The notes: generated by a model not told the origin, from the letters alone. A DNA stretch of 64,000 bases from Streptomyces sp. NRRL F-2664 (GCF_000719345.1 NZ_JOFX01000032.1:1-64000); one strand, 5' to 3'; shown: positions 17,932 through 26,578, numbered from the stretch's first letter. Program-made: numbers and translations.

Positions 17932-18324
17932 TCAGCGACGCCGGCCGCCGCCGATGCGGCGGTCGTCGGCCAGAGCGGTAAGCGGGCCGAACTCGCAGGC
18001 AAGCTGGCTCCACGTCAGGACCTCGCCACAGCGGGCCGGGAACTCCTTCGGGTTGAACTCGGGCATAGTCCAGGTGCCAGTGCCCCGGTCCCGCAGCCAC
18101 AGGTCCCCCTCACCGTCGACCACGGTCGGCGGGACCGGAACGGGCTCGGCCTGATCGATGGGCTCCCAGGTGACCCGGCCCGGGTGGGAAACGCGGCGCA
18201 GCTCGGTGGTGGCCAGCCGCGCGGCCAAGTCACGGGCGGACTCTTCGGCGTCCTTGACCGACGCGAGTCGGAATGCGTCGTCAAGTACGGGCAGGGCTGG
18301 ATTCTTGCTGCGCTTTGAACTCAT
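17932..18324 (-). CDS. Hypothetical protein, 130 residues
   Basis: Begins MSSKRSKNPALPVLDDAFRL and contains RDLAARLATTELRRVSHPGR and a Trp-rich WEPID...DLWLRDRGTGTWTMPEF segment, ending basic (GGGRRR). GGAGGT lies 9 bases before the ATG at 18324. The tryptophan-spaced second half looks like a small beta-rich domain. No family recognised. It sits alone between the cold-shock locus and the tap-tpg locus. Confidence 0.6.
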   Translation of the reverse strand: MSSKRSKNPALPVLDDAFRLASVKDAEESARDLAARLATTELRRVSHPGRVTWEPIDQAEPVPVPPTVVDGEGDLWLRDRGTGTWTMPEFNPKEFPARCGEVLTWSQLACEFGPLTALADDRRIGGGRRR

Positions 18325-18816
18325 ACGCTGACTACCTCCAGTGAGGGGTGTCACATCCGTTATGGCACCCCCGTAGAGCAACACGGTATCCGAGGCGGGA
18401 GCCGGGCCGGCTACGACCGCTGTCCAGGTGGAGGCGCTGACGCACCGGGCGGTGGGGCTGGGTGTGGAAGATCACCGGGTTCGGGGGCCCTCTCCGGTCA
18501 CACCTGCGGTCCCCCGCCCAGTGCACCCCTGCCGCCACCTGCGCACGCAACCTTCGGTGCAACCCCATGCCTCTCGTGTGGCATACGGCCGGGCCGGGCT
18601 GGGCAAGCCCCCGGCAGCAATCCGGCGGGAGGGCAGCCGGCGCTTGGCTGGCCGGTCTCTTGCGCCTGGGCGGCGGGCTGTTCGGCCGTTTGGGGATCTG
18701 TTGTGCTGTTCGGGGGGAGTACGGGTTTGGGGAACAACCGGGTACGGCTCAGCGGTGGTGCGGCCTGGCAGACGGATTTCCGTCGCCGGACCACGGGCCG
18801 GGCTTCCAGGACCGCG
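18325..18816. other. Intergenic region without recognised features
   Basis: About 490 bases between two divergent unknown genes. Frames present are low-complexity shadows. It should contain both promoters. An alternative GTG at 18703 would extend the next gene into the region. Confidence 0.45.
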
Positions 18817-19659
18817 ATGGAGATCGCCACGGTCCGCCGCACGCTGAACCACACGCTGACCGAACTGCAGCGGGCCATCGACCGGTACGCGGTCGCGGTC
18901 GCCGCCGACCTGTACGCCCTAGCCTGGCAGCAGGCCGCCGGAGCTCCGCCGAGCGAGACCCGCGAGCAGCGGGCCCAGCTGAAAGGCCTCAAGGAGATTC
19001 TGGGCTCGCGCCGGTGGCAGGAGGAAGAACGCCGCCAGGCCGCCGCGGCTCCCCCGAAGCCCGTACCGTCACAGGCCCGGCCGGCCTCTGCCGCGCCCCG
19101 CGTACTGCCGGACGCCGCACGGGCCGGTGAACCCGTCGTCCGGTCTCCGCGCCGGAAGCCGTCTTCGTCTCCTGCACCCCGGCGTTCCTCCGTACCACCC
19201 GTCCCAGTATCGGTACCGACCCCGACCCCGATTCCGGCCCCGGCCCCGTCGCCGGTCGGGACACCGGTCGTGGCGGACCGCACGCCGCGCAGGCAAGAGC
19301 CGGCGCTCCTGGAGACCGGGCAGTTGTGGGAGATCGCGACCGAGTTGCGGCCGCTGCTGGAGCAGACCGCCCGGGCCGGCGCCGTCGTCACCTGGCCCCA
19401 GATCCACAAGCGCCTGCCGAGCCTGCCCCGCCTGCACGCCGACGACCAGTGCGTACTCCTGTGGCTCGTCGACGAAGACGGGCGGAAGGGAGAACCGCTC
19501 CTGTCCGCGCTCGTCACCGTCGGAGACCGCCAGATGCACCCCCGGTTCCCGGCCGTGGCCGAACAACTCGGCTGGGCGGCCCCGGCCGGCACCCGCCCGG
19601 ACACCGCATGGAGTTACGAAGTCCTCAAGGTGCACCAGCACTGGCGCCACCGACGCTGA
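18817..19659 (+). CDS. Hypothetical protein with Pro-rich linker
   Basis: About 280 residues from the ATG with AGGA 5 bases upstream (318 from a GTG at 18703). The N-terminal 75 residues are helical (EIATVRRTLNHTLTELQRAI) and probably coiled-coil. A linker of Pro/Ala/Ser/Arg with PVPVSVPTPTPIPAPAPSPV follows. The last 110 residues form a compact domain (LLETGQLWEIATELRPLLEQ to WSYEVLKVHQHWRHRR). No known family was recognised. It is convergent with tpg and may belong to the replicon-maintenance locus, but that is position-based only. Confidence 0.7.
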   Translation: MEIATVRRTLNHTLTELQRAIDRYAVAVAADLYALAWQQAAGAPPSETREQRAQLKGLKEILGSRRWQEEERRQAAAAPPKPVPSQARPASAAPRVLPDAARAGEPVVRSPRRKPSSSPAPRRSSVPPVPVSVPTPTPIPAPAPSPVGTPVVADRTPRRQEPALLETGQLWEIATELRPLLEQTARAGAVVTWPQIHKRLPSLPRLHADDQCVLLWLVDEDGRKGEPLLSALVTVGDRQMHPRFPAVAEQLGWAAPAGTRPDTAWSYEVLKVHQHWRHRR

Positions 19660-19669
19660 CCCGCCCGGG

Positions 19670-19686
19670 GCCCCAGGCCCTGGGGC
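19670..19686. terminator. Candidate bidirectional terminator
   Basis: GCCCCA-GGCCC-TGGGGC, a 6-bp perfect stem with 5-base loop, immediately after the 18817-19659 gene and on the side of the convergent tpg stop. Confidence 0.4.
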
Positions 19687-19859
19687 AGGTCCGTTGTGCG
19701 GCCGGGCTTGCCCGGGGTCCCCTCGGGCTTGCCCAACCCACGGCTCCCGGAAAGGCCGGGCGACACCCGGCCGCCTTGCGCGAATGGGTGAGGCCGCCCC
19801 GGGTCGCAGCTCACGGACGGTGGCACCGGCGCCGCCTGCAGCCGCGCGGTGAGCTGGTG

Positions 19860-20417
19860 TTACAGGTCGAACTCGAGATGTTGGACGTCGGTGAAGCGGA
19901 CTTCTCCCAGGTCGCCGGCGCGGCGGCCGCCGTCCTGGAAGTAGACCTCCTTGAGTGCGTCGGCGGCGATCTGTTGCAGATGCTGGTCGCTGGCGCCGGC
20001 TTCCTGGGCATCGAAGAGGCGGGCGGCGTACTGCGGCGGCAGGGCGACGGTCAGGTGCCGGACGCGGTCTTCGTCCGTCGACCCGACCGGCGCGGTGTAG
20101 CCGATTCTGGCGCGGGTGTCGATGACGATGCCGCCGGTGGTGGCCGCCTTCTGCCGCGCCTTGGCCCTGATCTGGGGCTGCCACCGCTTCTTCACCTCGC
20201 CTTCCAAGCGGGCAGCGAGGTCGGGACGCGGCTTCTTGATCTGCTCTTTGACGTACCGCTCAACCGTGCGCTGGGAGATCCGCAGCATCTGGGCGGCCGC
20301 CTTGGTGCCCCTGAGCTGCTTGACCAGGTAGCGCATCTGCGCGGGCGCGCTCTTCGGCGCCGGGCGGGTGAACGCCTTGTGCACCGCGGCGTCCAGGCCG
20401 TCCCCGAACAGGCTCAT
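19860..20417 (-). CDS. tpg: Telomere terminal protein Tpg
   Basis: 185 residues that follow the Streptomyces terminal protein family along the whole length: MSLFGDGLDAAVHKAFTRP, RYLVKQLRGTKAAAQMLRIS, the helix-turn-helix QRTVERYVKEQIKKPRPDLA, GIVIDTRARIGYTAPVGSTD, LTVALPPQYAARLFDAQEAG and FTDVQHLEFDL. Tpg is covalently attached to the 5' ends of linear Streptomyces DNA and primes end-patching of the telomere. It lies 12 bases downstream of tap and is surely co-transcribed with it. This gene is the best single sign that the host replicon is linear or derived from a linear one. Confidence 0.95.
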   Translation of the reverse strand: MSLFGDGLDAAVHKAFTRPAPKSAPAQMRYLVKQLRGTKAAAQMLRISQRTVERYVKEQIKKPRPDLAARLEGEVKKRWQPQIRAKARQKAATTGGIVIDTRARIGYTAPVGSTDEDRVRHLTVALPPQYAARLFDAQEAGASDQHLQQIAADALKEVYFQDGGRRAGDLGEVRFTDVQHLEFDL

Positions 20418-20429
20418 CGTCCCCTTCTC

Positions 20430-22697
20430 CTACTCTCCGTTGTCGGCGTCGGTGACGGTGCCGTCCTTGATGTACCGGGCGAGGTTGAGTTCCGGGGCGT
20501 TGAACCGCTCGCGGACCTCCTCGCCCCACAGCACGCTCTGGGTTCCCTCGTGCTTGACCAGGCCGGGGTTGATGCCGAGTTTGAAGCCGCCCGGGAGCGG
20601 TTTGCCGTCCCGGTAGGGCAGGAAGTCCAGCGGACTCGGTCCGGCGGCGGCGTAGACGACGCAGTCGGACAGGATCGCGACCGGGTACTGCCCGGTGAAC
20701 GCCGCGTGCTTGACGATCTTGCGGTGCAGGTTGATCCGGGTCCGGGAGATGACCGCCGCGCGGATGTCCGGCCGCCACGTCGGCCGGGACAGGGCCCGCC
20801 ACGGCTGGCCCGGCCGCCAGCCCTCGCCGCGGGGGCGCTCGCGGAGCTTGCCCAGGCCGCCCTTGACGGTCGCCTTGATGGCCGAGGCGACGATCGCCAG
20901 TTCCGGGTCGCGGTTCTTGTGGCCGTCCATTGCGGTGAGAAAGTCGGCCGGGGCGAGGTCGGCGTGGACGCCGAGGTCGGCCATCGTGGCGAGGTAGGCG
21001 TCGCGCAGCCGCTGGTACCAGCCGTCCAGGTAGCGGCCGTTGTCGTACCGGACGTACGCCTCGGTCGGCTTCACCTCGTAGCCGAGTTCCACCGCGTACG
21101 CCACGGTGGGCGTCGCGTACCAGGCCGGGCCCTCGGGGGTTTCGCCCTTCGGTGTGAACGGGGAGGGCAGCAGGGTGCCGTCCAGCTCCACCCACTGCTT
21201 GCCGGCCTTCACCTTCGACAGGTCGACGTGGGAGAGGTCCACCAGCCAGCTGCCGGGCAGCTTCGGATCGAACACCGGGTTCGTCACGTGGGTGGGCGCG
21301 CTCAGGCCGACGGGGAGCCCGTTGGCGCCGGCGGCGAAGGCCATGTTGACGTCAATGCCGACCAGGTGGCGCAGGGTGCATTCGGCGTCGGTCATCGGCC
21401 GCGCCCAGTCGTAGGCCTCCTCGAAGAGCTTCTCTGCCGGGCCGCGGACGTGGAAGCGCGGCAGGTCCGCCAGGAGGGGGTGCCCGTCGGGGGCCTCGCA
21501 CGGCGCCGGGTCGACCGGGTCCTTGCCCAGGGAGCCGGGGTTGTGTTCGGAGTGGCGTCGGCCATCGGCGTCGGGCGCGGAGGCGCGGGTCGGCGGGTGC
21601 AGAGCGGTCATCAGCTCCAGGCCGGTCACTGCGGTCGAGCCGCGCGGCGTCATCACCCGGGAGGCATATACGCCCAGGAGCCGGGCGAGTTCCGCGGGTG
21701 CCAGCTGCCCGGCCTCGCCCCAGTGCCGGGCATCCAGCGCGTTCCAGGAGGGGATGCACAGCTGCATGCAGGCCCGCTCCGAACCGGTCGCGGGGCGGTA
21801 GATCCGCGCCCACGGGCCGAAGCCCCGCTTCGTCAGCTTCCACTCCGCGCGCGCGAGCTGCTTGATGACCTTGTGGCCCTCCGGCAGGCGCCCGGCGATG
21901 CGCTCCTGCTGCGTGAGCGTGACCGGTAGGCCGTAGCGCTCCAGCGCGGCCTCGGTGAGTACGAGGAGCGGGTCGGCGTCCTTGCCGGGGCCGGAGAGTT
22001 TCGGCGCCCCGAGCTTCGCCTCCTTGAGGGTCCAGTCGACCAGGGCGGGCAGGGATTTGGCGGGTACGTCCAGGACCAGGCCGCCGGTGCAGTACGCCAG
22101 CACCCGCCCGTCCTCGTCGACGTCGACGACCGCCAGCGGACCGTTTTCGAAGCGCGGGTCCGCGTCTCCCGCCGCTGCCCGGGTGCCGGCTGAAGCCGTT
22201 TTCGTAGTCGCCGGGCCGCGTGACGTCGCCGACGGCCTGCCGGTGGGCGCTGGACGGGACGCGGCCACCGGAGCGGCGGCGACCGGCGCATCAGGGGCGA
22301 CGGGAGCAGGGGCCTGGGTGTTGCCGTGGGCGGCCGTAGCCGCAGCATCGGGGGCCGGGACGGTGGCCGAAGTACCGGTCTTGGGGGCTGGAGTTGCGGC
22401 GCCGGTGCAGGTCTCCGACTGCGTGGTGTCCTCGTCCGCCGCTCCAGGGTTTGCCGGGGCGGGATAGAGCCGGGCGAGGCCGTCGAGGAGGCGCGCATAA
22501 GCATCACGCTCGGGCGGGCGGGGCTCGGTCTTGCCCGCTTCCCATCCCGATACCGTCGCCCGGCGTACCCGCAGCGCGGTGGCCACTTCGTCGATTGTCA
22601 GACCGTGCGCGGCGCGCAACCGCTTGCGCTCCGGCGGCGGCGGAAGCGTGGCGCGGGACGCGATCAGAGCATCCACCGCGTCGAACAACTCGGACAT
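20430..22697 (-). CDS. tap: Telomere-associated protein Tap
   Basis: 755 residues, the expected size for Tap. The N-terminus MSELFDAVDALIASRATLPP followed by the XRE-type helix-turn-helix LTIDEVATALRVRRATVSGW and EAGKTEPRPPERDAYARLL is characteristic. A Pro/Ala-rich linker (about 95-185) is followed by the long conserved body. Tap binds the telomeric 3' overhang and recruits Tpg (family knowledge). GGAGGTG stands 6 bases before the ATG at 22697; an upstream start adds 7 residues. The order tap then tpg matches known loci. Confidence 0.94.
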   Translation of the reverse strand: MSELFDAVDALIASRATLPPPPERKRLRAAHGLTIDEVATALRVRRATVSGWEAGKTEPRPPERDAYARLLDGLARLYPAPANPGAADEDTTQSETCTGAATPAPKTGTSATVPAPDAAATAAHGNTQAPAPVAPDAPVAAAPVAASRPAPTGRPSATSRGPATTKTASAGTRAAAGDADPRFENGPLAVVDVDEDGRVLAYCTGGLVLDVPAKSLPALVDWTLKEAKLGAPKLSGPGKDADPLLVLTEAALERYGLPVTLTQQERIAGRLPEGHKVIKQLARAEWKLTKRGFGPWARIYRPATGSERACMQLCIPSWNALDARHWGEAGQLAPAELARLLGVYASRVMTPRGSTAVTGLELMTALHPPTRASAPDADGRRHSEHNPGSLGKDPVDPAPCEAPDGHPLLADLPRFHVRGPAEKLFEEAYDWARPMTDAECTLRHLVGIDVNMAFAAGANGLPVGLSAPTHVTNPVFDPKLPGSWLVDLSHVDLSKVKAGKQWVELDGTLLPSPFTPKGETPEGPAWYATPTVAYAVELGYEVKPTEAYVRYDNGRYLDGWYQRLRDAYLATMADLGVHADLAPADFLTAMDGHKNRDPELAIVASAIKATVKGGLGKLRERPRGEGWRPGQPWRALSRPTWRPDIRAAVISRTRINLHRKIVKHAAFTGQYPVAILSDCVVYAAAGPSPLDFLPYRDGKPLPGGFKLGINPGLVKHEGTQSVLWGEEVRERFNAPELNLARYIKDGTVTDADNGE

Positions 22698-22732
22698 GGA
22701 ACACCTCCTGCGCGACACTCTAGCCCGGGAGC

Positions 22733-22760
22733 CGTACGCTTCGCGTACGCTTGGCGTACG
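22733..22760 (-). promoter_or_regulatory. Three CGTACG boxes spaced 11 bp, upstream of tap
   Basis: CGTACG occurs at 22733-22738, 22744-22749 and 22755-22760, each 11 bases apart (one helical turn), 36-63 bases upstream of the tap start. Flanks are partly conserved (CTTsG). The regular phasing suggests cooperative binding of a regulator on one DNA face, possibly Tap itself through its N-terminal HTH; identity is inference. Confidence 0.5.
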
Positions 22761-22827
22761 AATGGCGTGCAGATTGCTGGCTGTGGGGACCAGGCACGCT
22801 GCGATCTCTCGGGCCCATGCCCGTTGC

Positions 22828-23238
22828 TCACCAGATCCGCATCCCGCCGAGCGGGGAGGTCCCTCCGTCCCTGTCGACGCCGACCAGGTGGGCGGACTCG
22901 GGCCCCAGGCTCGATCCGTCGTCCAGCGGGATGACGAAGAGGTGATCGCCGAAGTGGAGAGCGAGGGCTCGTCCGCTGTCCTCCTGACAACCGTCGACGG
23001 TCTTACCGATGTAGCGGTGCATGAGGTCGAGGGACCCCGGTGCAGGGAAGCGCCACTCCCGCCCTCCGTACACCCCTGTGGGGTTGCTCAAGGCTCGTAG
23101 GACCGGCCCGTCGAAGTGCAGCTCGACATAGTCGCGCACGAAAGACACGGCACTCACCTCCATGCCCACCAGCGATTGCAGTCCGTCGTGCGGATTGTTG
23201 ACGTCGCTGTTCATGCGGCCATGCTGCCACTGGTTCAT
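22828..23238 (-). CDS. Hypothetical protein, 136 residues
   Basis: Begins MNQWQHGRMNSDVNNPHDG, with a core LVGMEVSAVSFVRDYVELHF and ...YIGKTVDGCQEDSGRALALH... resembling small Streptomyces proteins of unknown function with alternating beta strands. An ATG eight codons later is an alternative start. No membrane segment or catalytic motif. It lies in tandem with three other short leftward genes between tap and the StrR-like regulator. Confidence 0.65.
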   Translation of the reverse strand: MNQWQHGRMNSDVNNPHDGLQSLVGMEVSAVSFVRDYVELHFDGPVLRALSNPTGVYGGREWRFPAPGSLDLMHRYIGKTVDGCQEDSGRALALHFGDHLFVIPLDDGSSLGPESAHLVGVDRDGGTSPLGGMRIW

Positions 23239-23325
23239 TTCCGTCCGGCGGGTGCCGGGCTGCTGACGTGCGCTTCGAAGGCGGCGGGTGGTGCTCGGGC
23301 TGGGGCGGTGCTCGGGGCGGACCGG

Positions 23326-23589
23326 TCAGTGCAGGGGGGTGGGGCCGTTGAACTCGACACCGACTCGGCAGGGGACCCGGCCGGTGGGGGTTCGTAGGAG
23401 GGGGGCGGTGTCGCCGAGCAGGAGGCGGGCGTGTTCGGGGTCGAGGGTGACCTCGACGCGGTCGCATTCGTGCGGTCGGTCGGAGGGGCCGACCAGCAGG
23501 TGGAAGGCGAGGGCGCCGTCCGCGTCGCGGGTCGTGGTGACGACCGCGTCCATGATTCCGGAGATGGGCCTGGGGGTGTGGGGCGACAC
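23326..23589 (-). CDS. Small hypothetical protein, 87 residues
   Basis: GTG start at 23589 with GGGAGGGG 6 bases upstream. The sequence ISGIMDAVVTTTRDADGALA...FHLLVGPSDRPHECDRVEVT...VEFNGPTPLH suggests a small soluble alpha/beta fold. No family recognised. It is 45 bases downstream of the StrR-like regulator on the same strand and may be co-transcribed with it. Confidence 0.6.
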   Translation of the reverse strand: MSPHTPRPISGIMDAVVTTTRDADGALAFHLLVGPSDRPHECDRVEVTLDPEHARLLLGDTAPLLRTPTGRVPCRVGVEFNGPTPLH

Positions 23590-23634
23590 GGCCGGCCCCT
23601 CCCTTCCTGTCGGTGGGTCGCGCCTGCCGGTGTG

Positions 23635-24750
23635 TCAGGCGCTGAGTGCGGCCGGGTCTTCCCCGGCGGCCAGTTCGTCGGCGAGCTGGTTCCACAGCCG
23701 GGCGTAGCCCTGGGCGAGCTGGGCCATCGGCTGTTTGCAGTGGGCGGGCAGGGTGGCGGCGATCTGTTGGCGGTCCTGGGTCATCACGGTGCAGGCGCTG
23801 AGGAGCCGCAGTACGTTGCGGCCGGATTCGCTGAGCCGCAGGGAGGGGTCGCGGCGCAGGGCGTCGAAGATGCGCAGCAGCCGGTCGGGGGACGGGGCGG
23901 CGGGGAGGGCCGGGCGGCGCAGGGCGAGCTGGACCGGTGCGAGGTCCACCGGTGCGGTTGTCTCGGCCGGGCGCGGGGTGGAAGCGGTGGGGTCGGTGCG
24001 GGGCTCGGCGGGATGGCCTTGCGGTTGGGGGTCGTGCGCTTCGGGGCCGGGGCTGCGGCCGGGGACGGGGTGTTGTCCGCGGCGCAGGCGGTCGCGTACG
24101 TCGGCGACGGTCGCCGGTGCCAGCCCGGCCTGGGCGGCGATCTGCCGCAGGGAGGCGCCGGGGTTGGCGCGGAGCAGTTCGCCGGCTCGTTCCCGGCCCG
24201 CGCAGGAGTTCACCGGTCGGACGCGCCCGTCGCGGCCGATCCGGCGGACGGCGGTGTCGGCAGCGCCGGTGTCCTTGCGCAGCCTGCCCACCCGGCGGGC
24301 GGAGAGTCCGGTGAGCGCGGCCACCGCGCGGTCGGACCACAGGGGGTGGACGGTGAAGATGCGGGAGGCTGCGGCGGCCCGGTCGGCCGGGGTGAGGGGG
24401 CGGCCGTGGGCTGTGTTGGTGGCCACGGCCAGCAGTTGGGCCTCGGAGGGGGGCCCGTCGAAGAACCGGACCCGGATGTCGGTGCGGCCCTGGGCGGCGG
24501 CGGCGCGCAGCCGGTGGATGCCGTCGACGACGGTCATGGTGGGGCGGTGGACGAGGATGGGCGGGAGGTCGCTCTCCGTCTCGGCGAGGGTCCGTACCCA
24601 GTCGGCGTCCTCGCCGTCCACGCGGGGTGAGAAGCCGACGGAGATCTCGTCCAGGGGGACCCGTTCGACGGGGAGGTCGAGGATTCCGCGGTCCCGGAGC
24701 CCGATCAGCCGGTCTGCTGTTTCGGCGGGGCGGGGGGCCACGGTGGTCAC
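23635..24750 (-). CDS. StrR/ParB-like pathway regulator
   Basis: 371 residues. The N-terminal ParB-like domain has VERVPLDEISVGFSPRVDGE, LPPILVHRPTMTVVDGIHRL and RFFDGPPSEAQLLAVATNTA with HGRPLTPADR, the signature of StrR-type regulators of antibiotic clusters. A helix-turn-helix follows (SDRAVAALTGLSARRVGRLR) and a second one (LRQIAAQAGLAPATVADVRD); the C-terminal third is Pro-rich then helical. It starts at a GTG overlapping the stop of the upstream secreted peptide gene. StrR proteins activate by binding GTTCGActG-N11-CagTcGAAC; palindromes and boxes of closely related sequence lie at 31.9-32.1 and 37.9-38.1 kb, so this is the probable activator of that cluster. Confidence 0.88.
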   Translation of the reverse strand: MTTVAPRPAETADRLIGLRDRGILDLPVERVPLDEISVGFSPRVDGEDADWVRTLAETESDLPPILVHRPTMTVVDGIHRLRAAAAQGRTDIRVRFFDGPPSEAQLLAVATNTAHGRPLTPADRAAAASRIFTVHPLWSDRAVAALTGLSARRVGRLRKDTGAADTAVRRIGRDGRVRPVNSCAGRERAGELLRANPGASLRQIAAQAGLAPATVADVRDRLRRGQHPVPGRSPGPEAHDPQPQGHPAEPRTDPTASTPRPAETTAPVDLAPVQLALRRPALPAAPSPDRLLRIFDALRRDPSLRLSESGRNVLRLLSACTVMTQDRQQIAATLPAHCKQPMAQLAQGYARLWNQLADELAAGEDPAALSA

Positions 24751-24929
24751 TGCCAGCCGAGGTCGTCGCCGCTCGGACGCTGTTCCGGGGTGGTGCTCGC
24801 AGCGGGTGACGGGGGTGTCGTCGCGGTTGCGGTGTCGGCGTGGGCGGCGCCCGCCGTGAGGGTGGCGAGGGCCAGGGCCCCCGCCATGACGGCTGCGCGG
24901 AGCATGCTGGGGGAGATCTTCGGCGACAT
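24747..24929 (-). CDS. Small secreted peptide (60 residues)
   Basis: MSPKISPSMLRAAVMAG opens a classical Sec signal peptide with hydrophobic core AAVMAGALALATLTAG and cleavage after AHA (about residue 32), leaving a mature peptide of about 28 residues that is Thr/Ser/Pro-rich and ends SGDDLGWQ. A purine-rich GCAGGAA stands before the ATG. The TGA overlaps the GTG of the StrR-like regulator, so the two are translationally coupled. Role unknown; a secreted signal or accessory peptide is possible. Confidence 0.65.
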   Translation of the reverse strand: MSPKISPSMLRAAVMAGALALATLTAGAAHADTATATTPPSPAASTTPEQRPSGDDLGWQ

Positions 24930-25084
24930 GGTGTTCCTGCCCTTCCACCGGACGGGTTTGGTGTCGCCCCTGAGTCTGCTGAGTGCCCTGATCTGTGGAA
25001 AGGGGGTCCGGGACGGGCAAAGCGGCCTTGGCATACTCAGTCCAGCTCCGCCCGAGGACGGGTGGGCCTGGGGTGAAGCGGTAA

Positions 25085-25405
25085 TCAAGTGGGCGGTTGT
25101 GGCGGCGGGTTGGGCAGGGCCTGCGGCAGCAGCGGTACCTCGGCCCGGAGCAGGGTCCAGCCGGCCAGCGACGGCAGGGCCGTCTGCGCCAGCTGCCACA
25201 CGCGTACGGCTGCCGCCTCCGCTTCCGCCAGCGACGCAGCCCGCAGATAGACCCCGACGACCGGGCGGTCCTCGGGGTCGGGGTGCACGCTGACGTGCAG
25301 CAGGCCCTCGTATTCCTCGGCGTGGCCGGTGATGTCCGCCGCGGTGGTGTGCGGGAGTCGGCCGGAGGCGGACGAGGCCCACAAGTGGACGTGGACGAGG
25401 TACAT
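25085..25405 (-). CDS. Hypothetical protein, 106 residues
   Basis: MYLVHVHLWASSASGRLPHT starts a short protein with EYEGLLHVSVHPDPEDRPVV and a helix of repeated Ala (SLAEAEAAAVRVWQLAQTAL), ending in a Pro-rich tail. The fold resembles small ACT/ferredoxin-like domains often encoded beside Streptomyces regulators, but no family is claimed. The ribosome site is weak and the true start could be elsewhere up to about 25579. It diverges from the regulator at 25554. Confidence 0.6.
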   Translation of the reverse strand: MYLVHVHLWASSASGRLPHTTAADITGHAEEYEGLLHVSVHPDPEDRPVVGVYLRAASLAEAEAAAVRVWQLAQTALPSLAGWTLLRAEVPLLPQALPNPPPQPPT

Positions 25406-25553
25406 CGAGCGCCGCAAACCCTTCGCTTCCGAATATTGACGTAGGGAGGTTGTATTCCGGACGCATGTGCCAAGGCTGTATTGATCAGTGGCCGGGTGGC
25501 CCGTATGTTTGGCGGAATCACGCATCTCATCTCCCGATCTGGAGTGGTGCTCG

Positions 25554-26543
25554 ATGCTTGACCTGCTCGGACTCGACACGGCGGCCGAATCGGTCTACCG
25601 CGGAATCCTGGACGGGCCGCGGGACGTACCCGATCTGTGCGCCCGGCTCGGACTGTCCGAGGAGGAGGTCCGCGATGCTCTCGACCGGCTCAGCGCGATG
25701 GCCCTGGTGCGCCCGTCGACGGAGGATTCGGGGCGGATGCATGCGGTCAGTCCGCACGTCGGCATGGAAATTCTGCTCGCCCGCCAGCAGGCCGAACTCG
25801 CCCACCATCAGCAGCGGCTGGAGGAGAGCCGGGCCGCTGCCGCGCAGCTGATCCTCGAGTACGACGGGCGGAGCGACGGTACGGCCGGGGTGCGCTATTT
25901 CGACGGGATCGATTCCATACGCGACCACCTGGCCGTGTTGCGCAGCAAGGTGACCGAGGAGTTGCTCACCTTTGCCCCGGGCGGTCCGCAGACCTTGACC
26001 AACATGAATGCCTCGCGCCCGTTGAACCAGCAGTTGCTGGAACGGGGGGTGCAGATGCGTACGGTCTACCTGGATTCCATTCGCAGCTGCCCGGACACCA
26101 TGGAGTATGCCCACTGGCTCTCCGAGCAGGGTTGCCAGGTGCGTACGGTGCCCTCGCTGCCGAACCGGGTGATCATTTACGACCGTCGGGCGGCGGTGAT
26201 AGCGGCCGACACGGGCAACACGGCGGCCGGGGCGGTGGAGCTGACCTCGCAGGGGATGGTGGCCACGCTGCACGTGCTGTTCGAGAGCGTGTGGCAGTCG
26301 GCCGAACCGTTGGACGCGTGCAGCCGCCCGGTGCCCGGCGCCCTCAACCGGCAGCAGGCCGAGGCCCTGCGGCTGCTGGCGCAGGGCTACACCGACGAGG
26401 CCATCGGCACCCGGCTCGGTGTCTCGCCGCGCACCGCGCGCCGGATCGCTTCCGGCTTGATGGACGCCCTCGACGCTGCGAGCCGTTTCCAGGCCGGCGT
26501 GCACGCGGTGCAGCGCGGCTATCTGCCCACCGCCCCCGACTGA
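25554..26543 (+). CDS. TrmB/LuxR-type transcriptional regulator
   Basis: 329 residues. The N-terminal winged helix (MLDLLGLDTAAESVYRGILD, LCARLGLSEEEVRDALDRLS) resembles TrmB, a middle domain of about 150 residues has a PLD-like look (RVIIYDRRAAVIAA), and the C-terminal 60 residues are a LuxR-type HTH (LNRQQAEALRLLAQGYTDEA, IGTRLGVSPRTARRIASGLM). This architecture is common in Streptomyces natural-product clusters. The ATG at 25554 has GGAG upstream; an earlier start would add 22 residues. It is convergent with the LOG-family gene and may be a second regulator of the cluster. Confidence 0.85.
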   Translation: MLDLLGLDTAAESVYRGILDGPRDVPDLCARLGLSEEEVRDALDRLSAMALVRPSTEDSGRMHAVSPHVGMEILLARQQAELAHHQQRLEESRAAAAQLILEYDGRSDGTAGVRYFDGIDSIRDHLAVLRSKVTEELLTFAPGGPQTLTNMNASRPLNQQLLERGVQMRTVYLDSIRSCPDTMEYAHWLSEQGCQVRTVPSLPNRVIIYDRRAAVIAADTGNTAAGAVELTSQGMVATLHVLFESVWQSAEPLDACSRPVPGALNRQQAEALRLLAQGYTDEAIGTRLGVSPRTARRIASGLMDALDAASRFQAGVHAVQRGYLPTAPD

Positions 26544-26578
26544 CCGGGTGGCCCGCAGGGTCGGCCCATGGCCTGTTT

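Noticed and set aside
19326..21929. Plus-strand frame of 867 codons
   Set aside because: Shadow of tap and tpg on the other strand.
23635..24750. Plasmid-partition ParB
   Set aside because: Sequence matches the StrR-type activators in domain order, there is no parA beside it and no parS-like 16-mer seen; StrR-type boxes occur in the cluster promoters.
24747..24929. Secreted 60-codon peptide as the JmjC substrate
   Set aside because: It has a cleavable Sec signal peptide, so it would leave the cell before cytoplasmic oxygenases could act; the 27-codon gene fits better.
24751..25530. Extension of the StrR-like frame upstream to 25530
   Set aside because: The extension overlaps the secreted peptide and small unknown gene and has no ParB-like content; the GTG overlap at 24750 explains the start.
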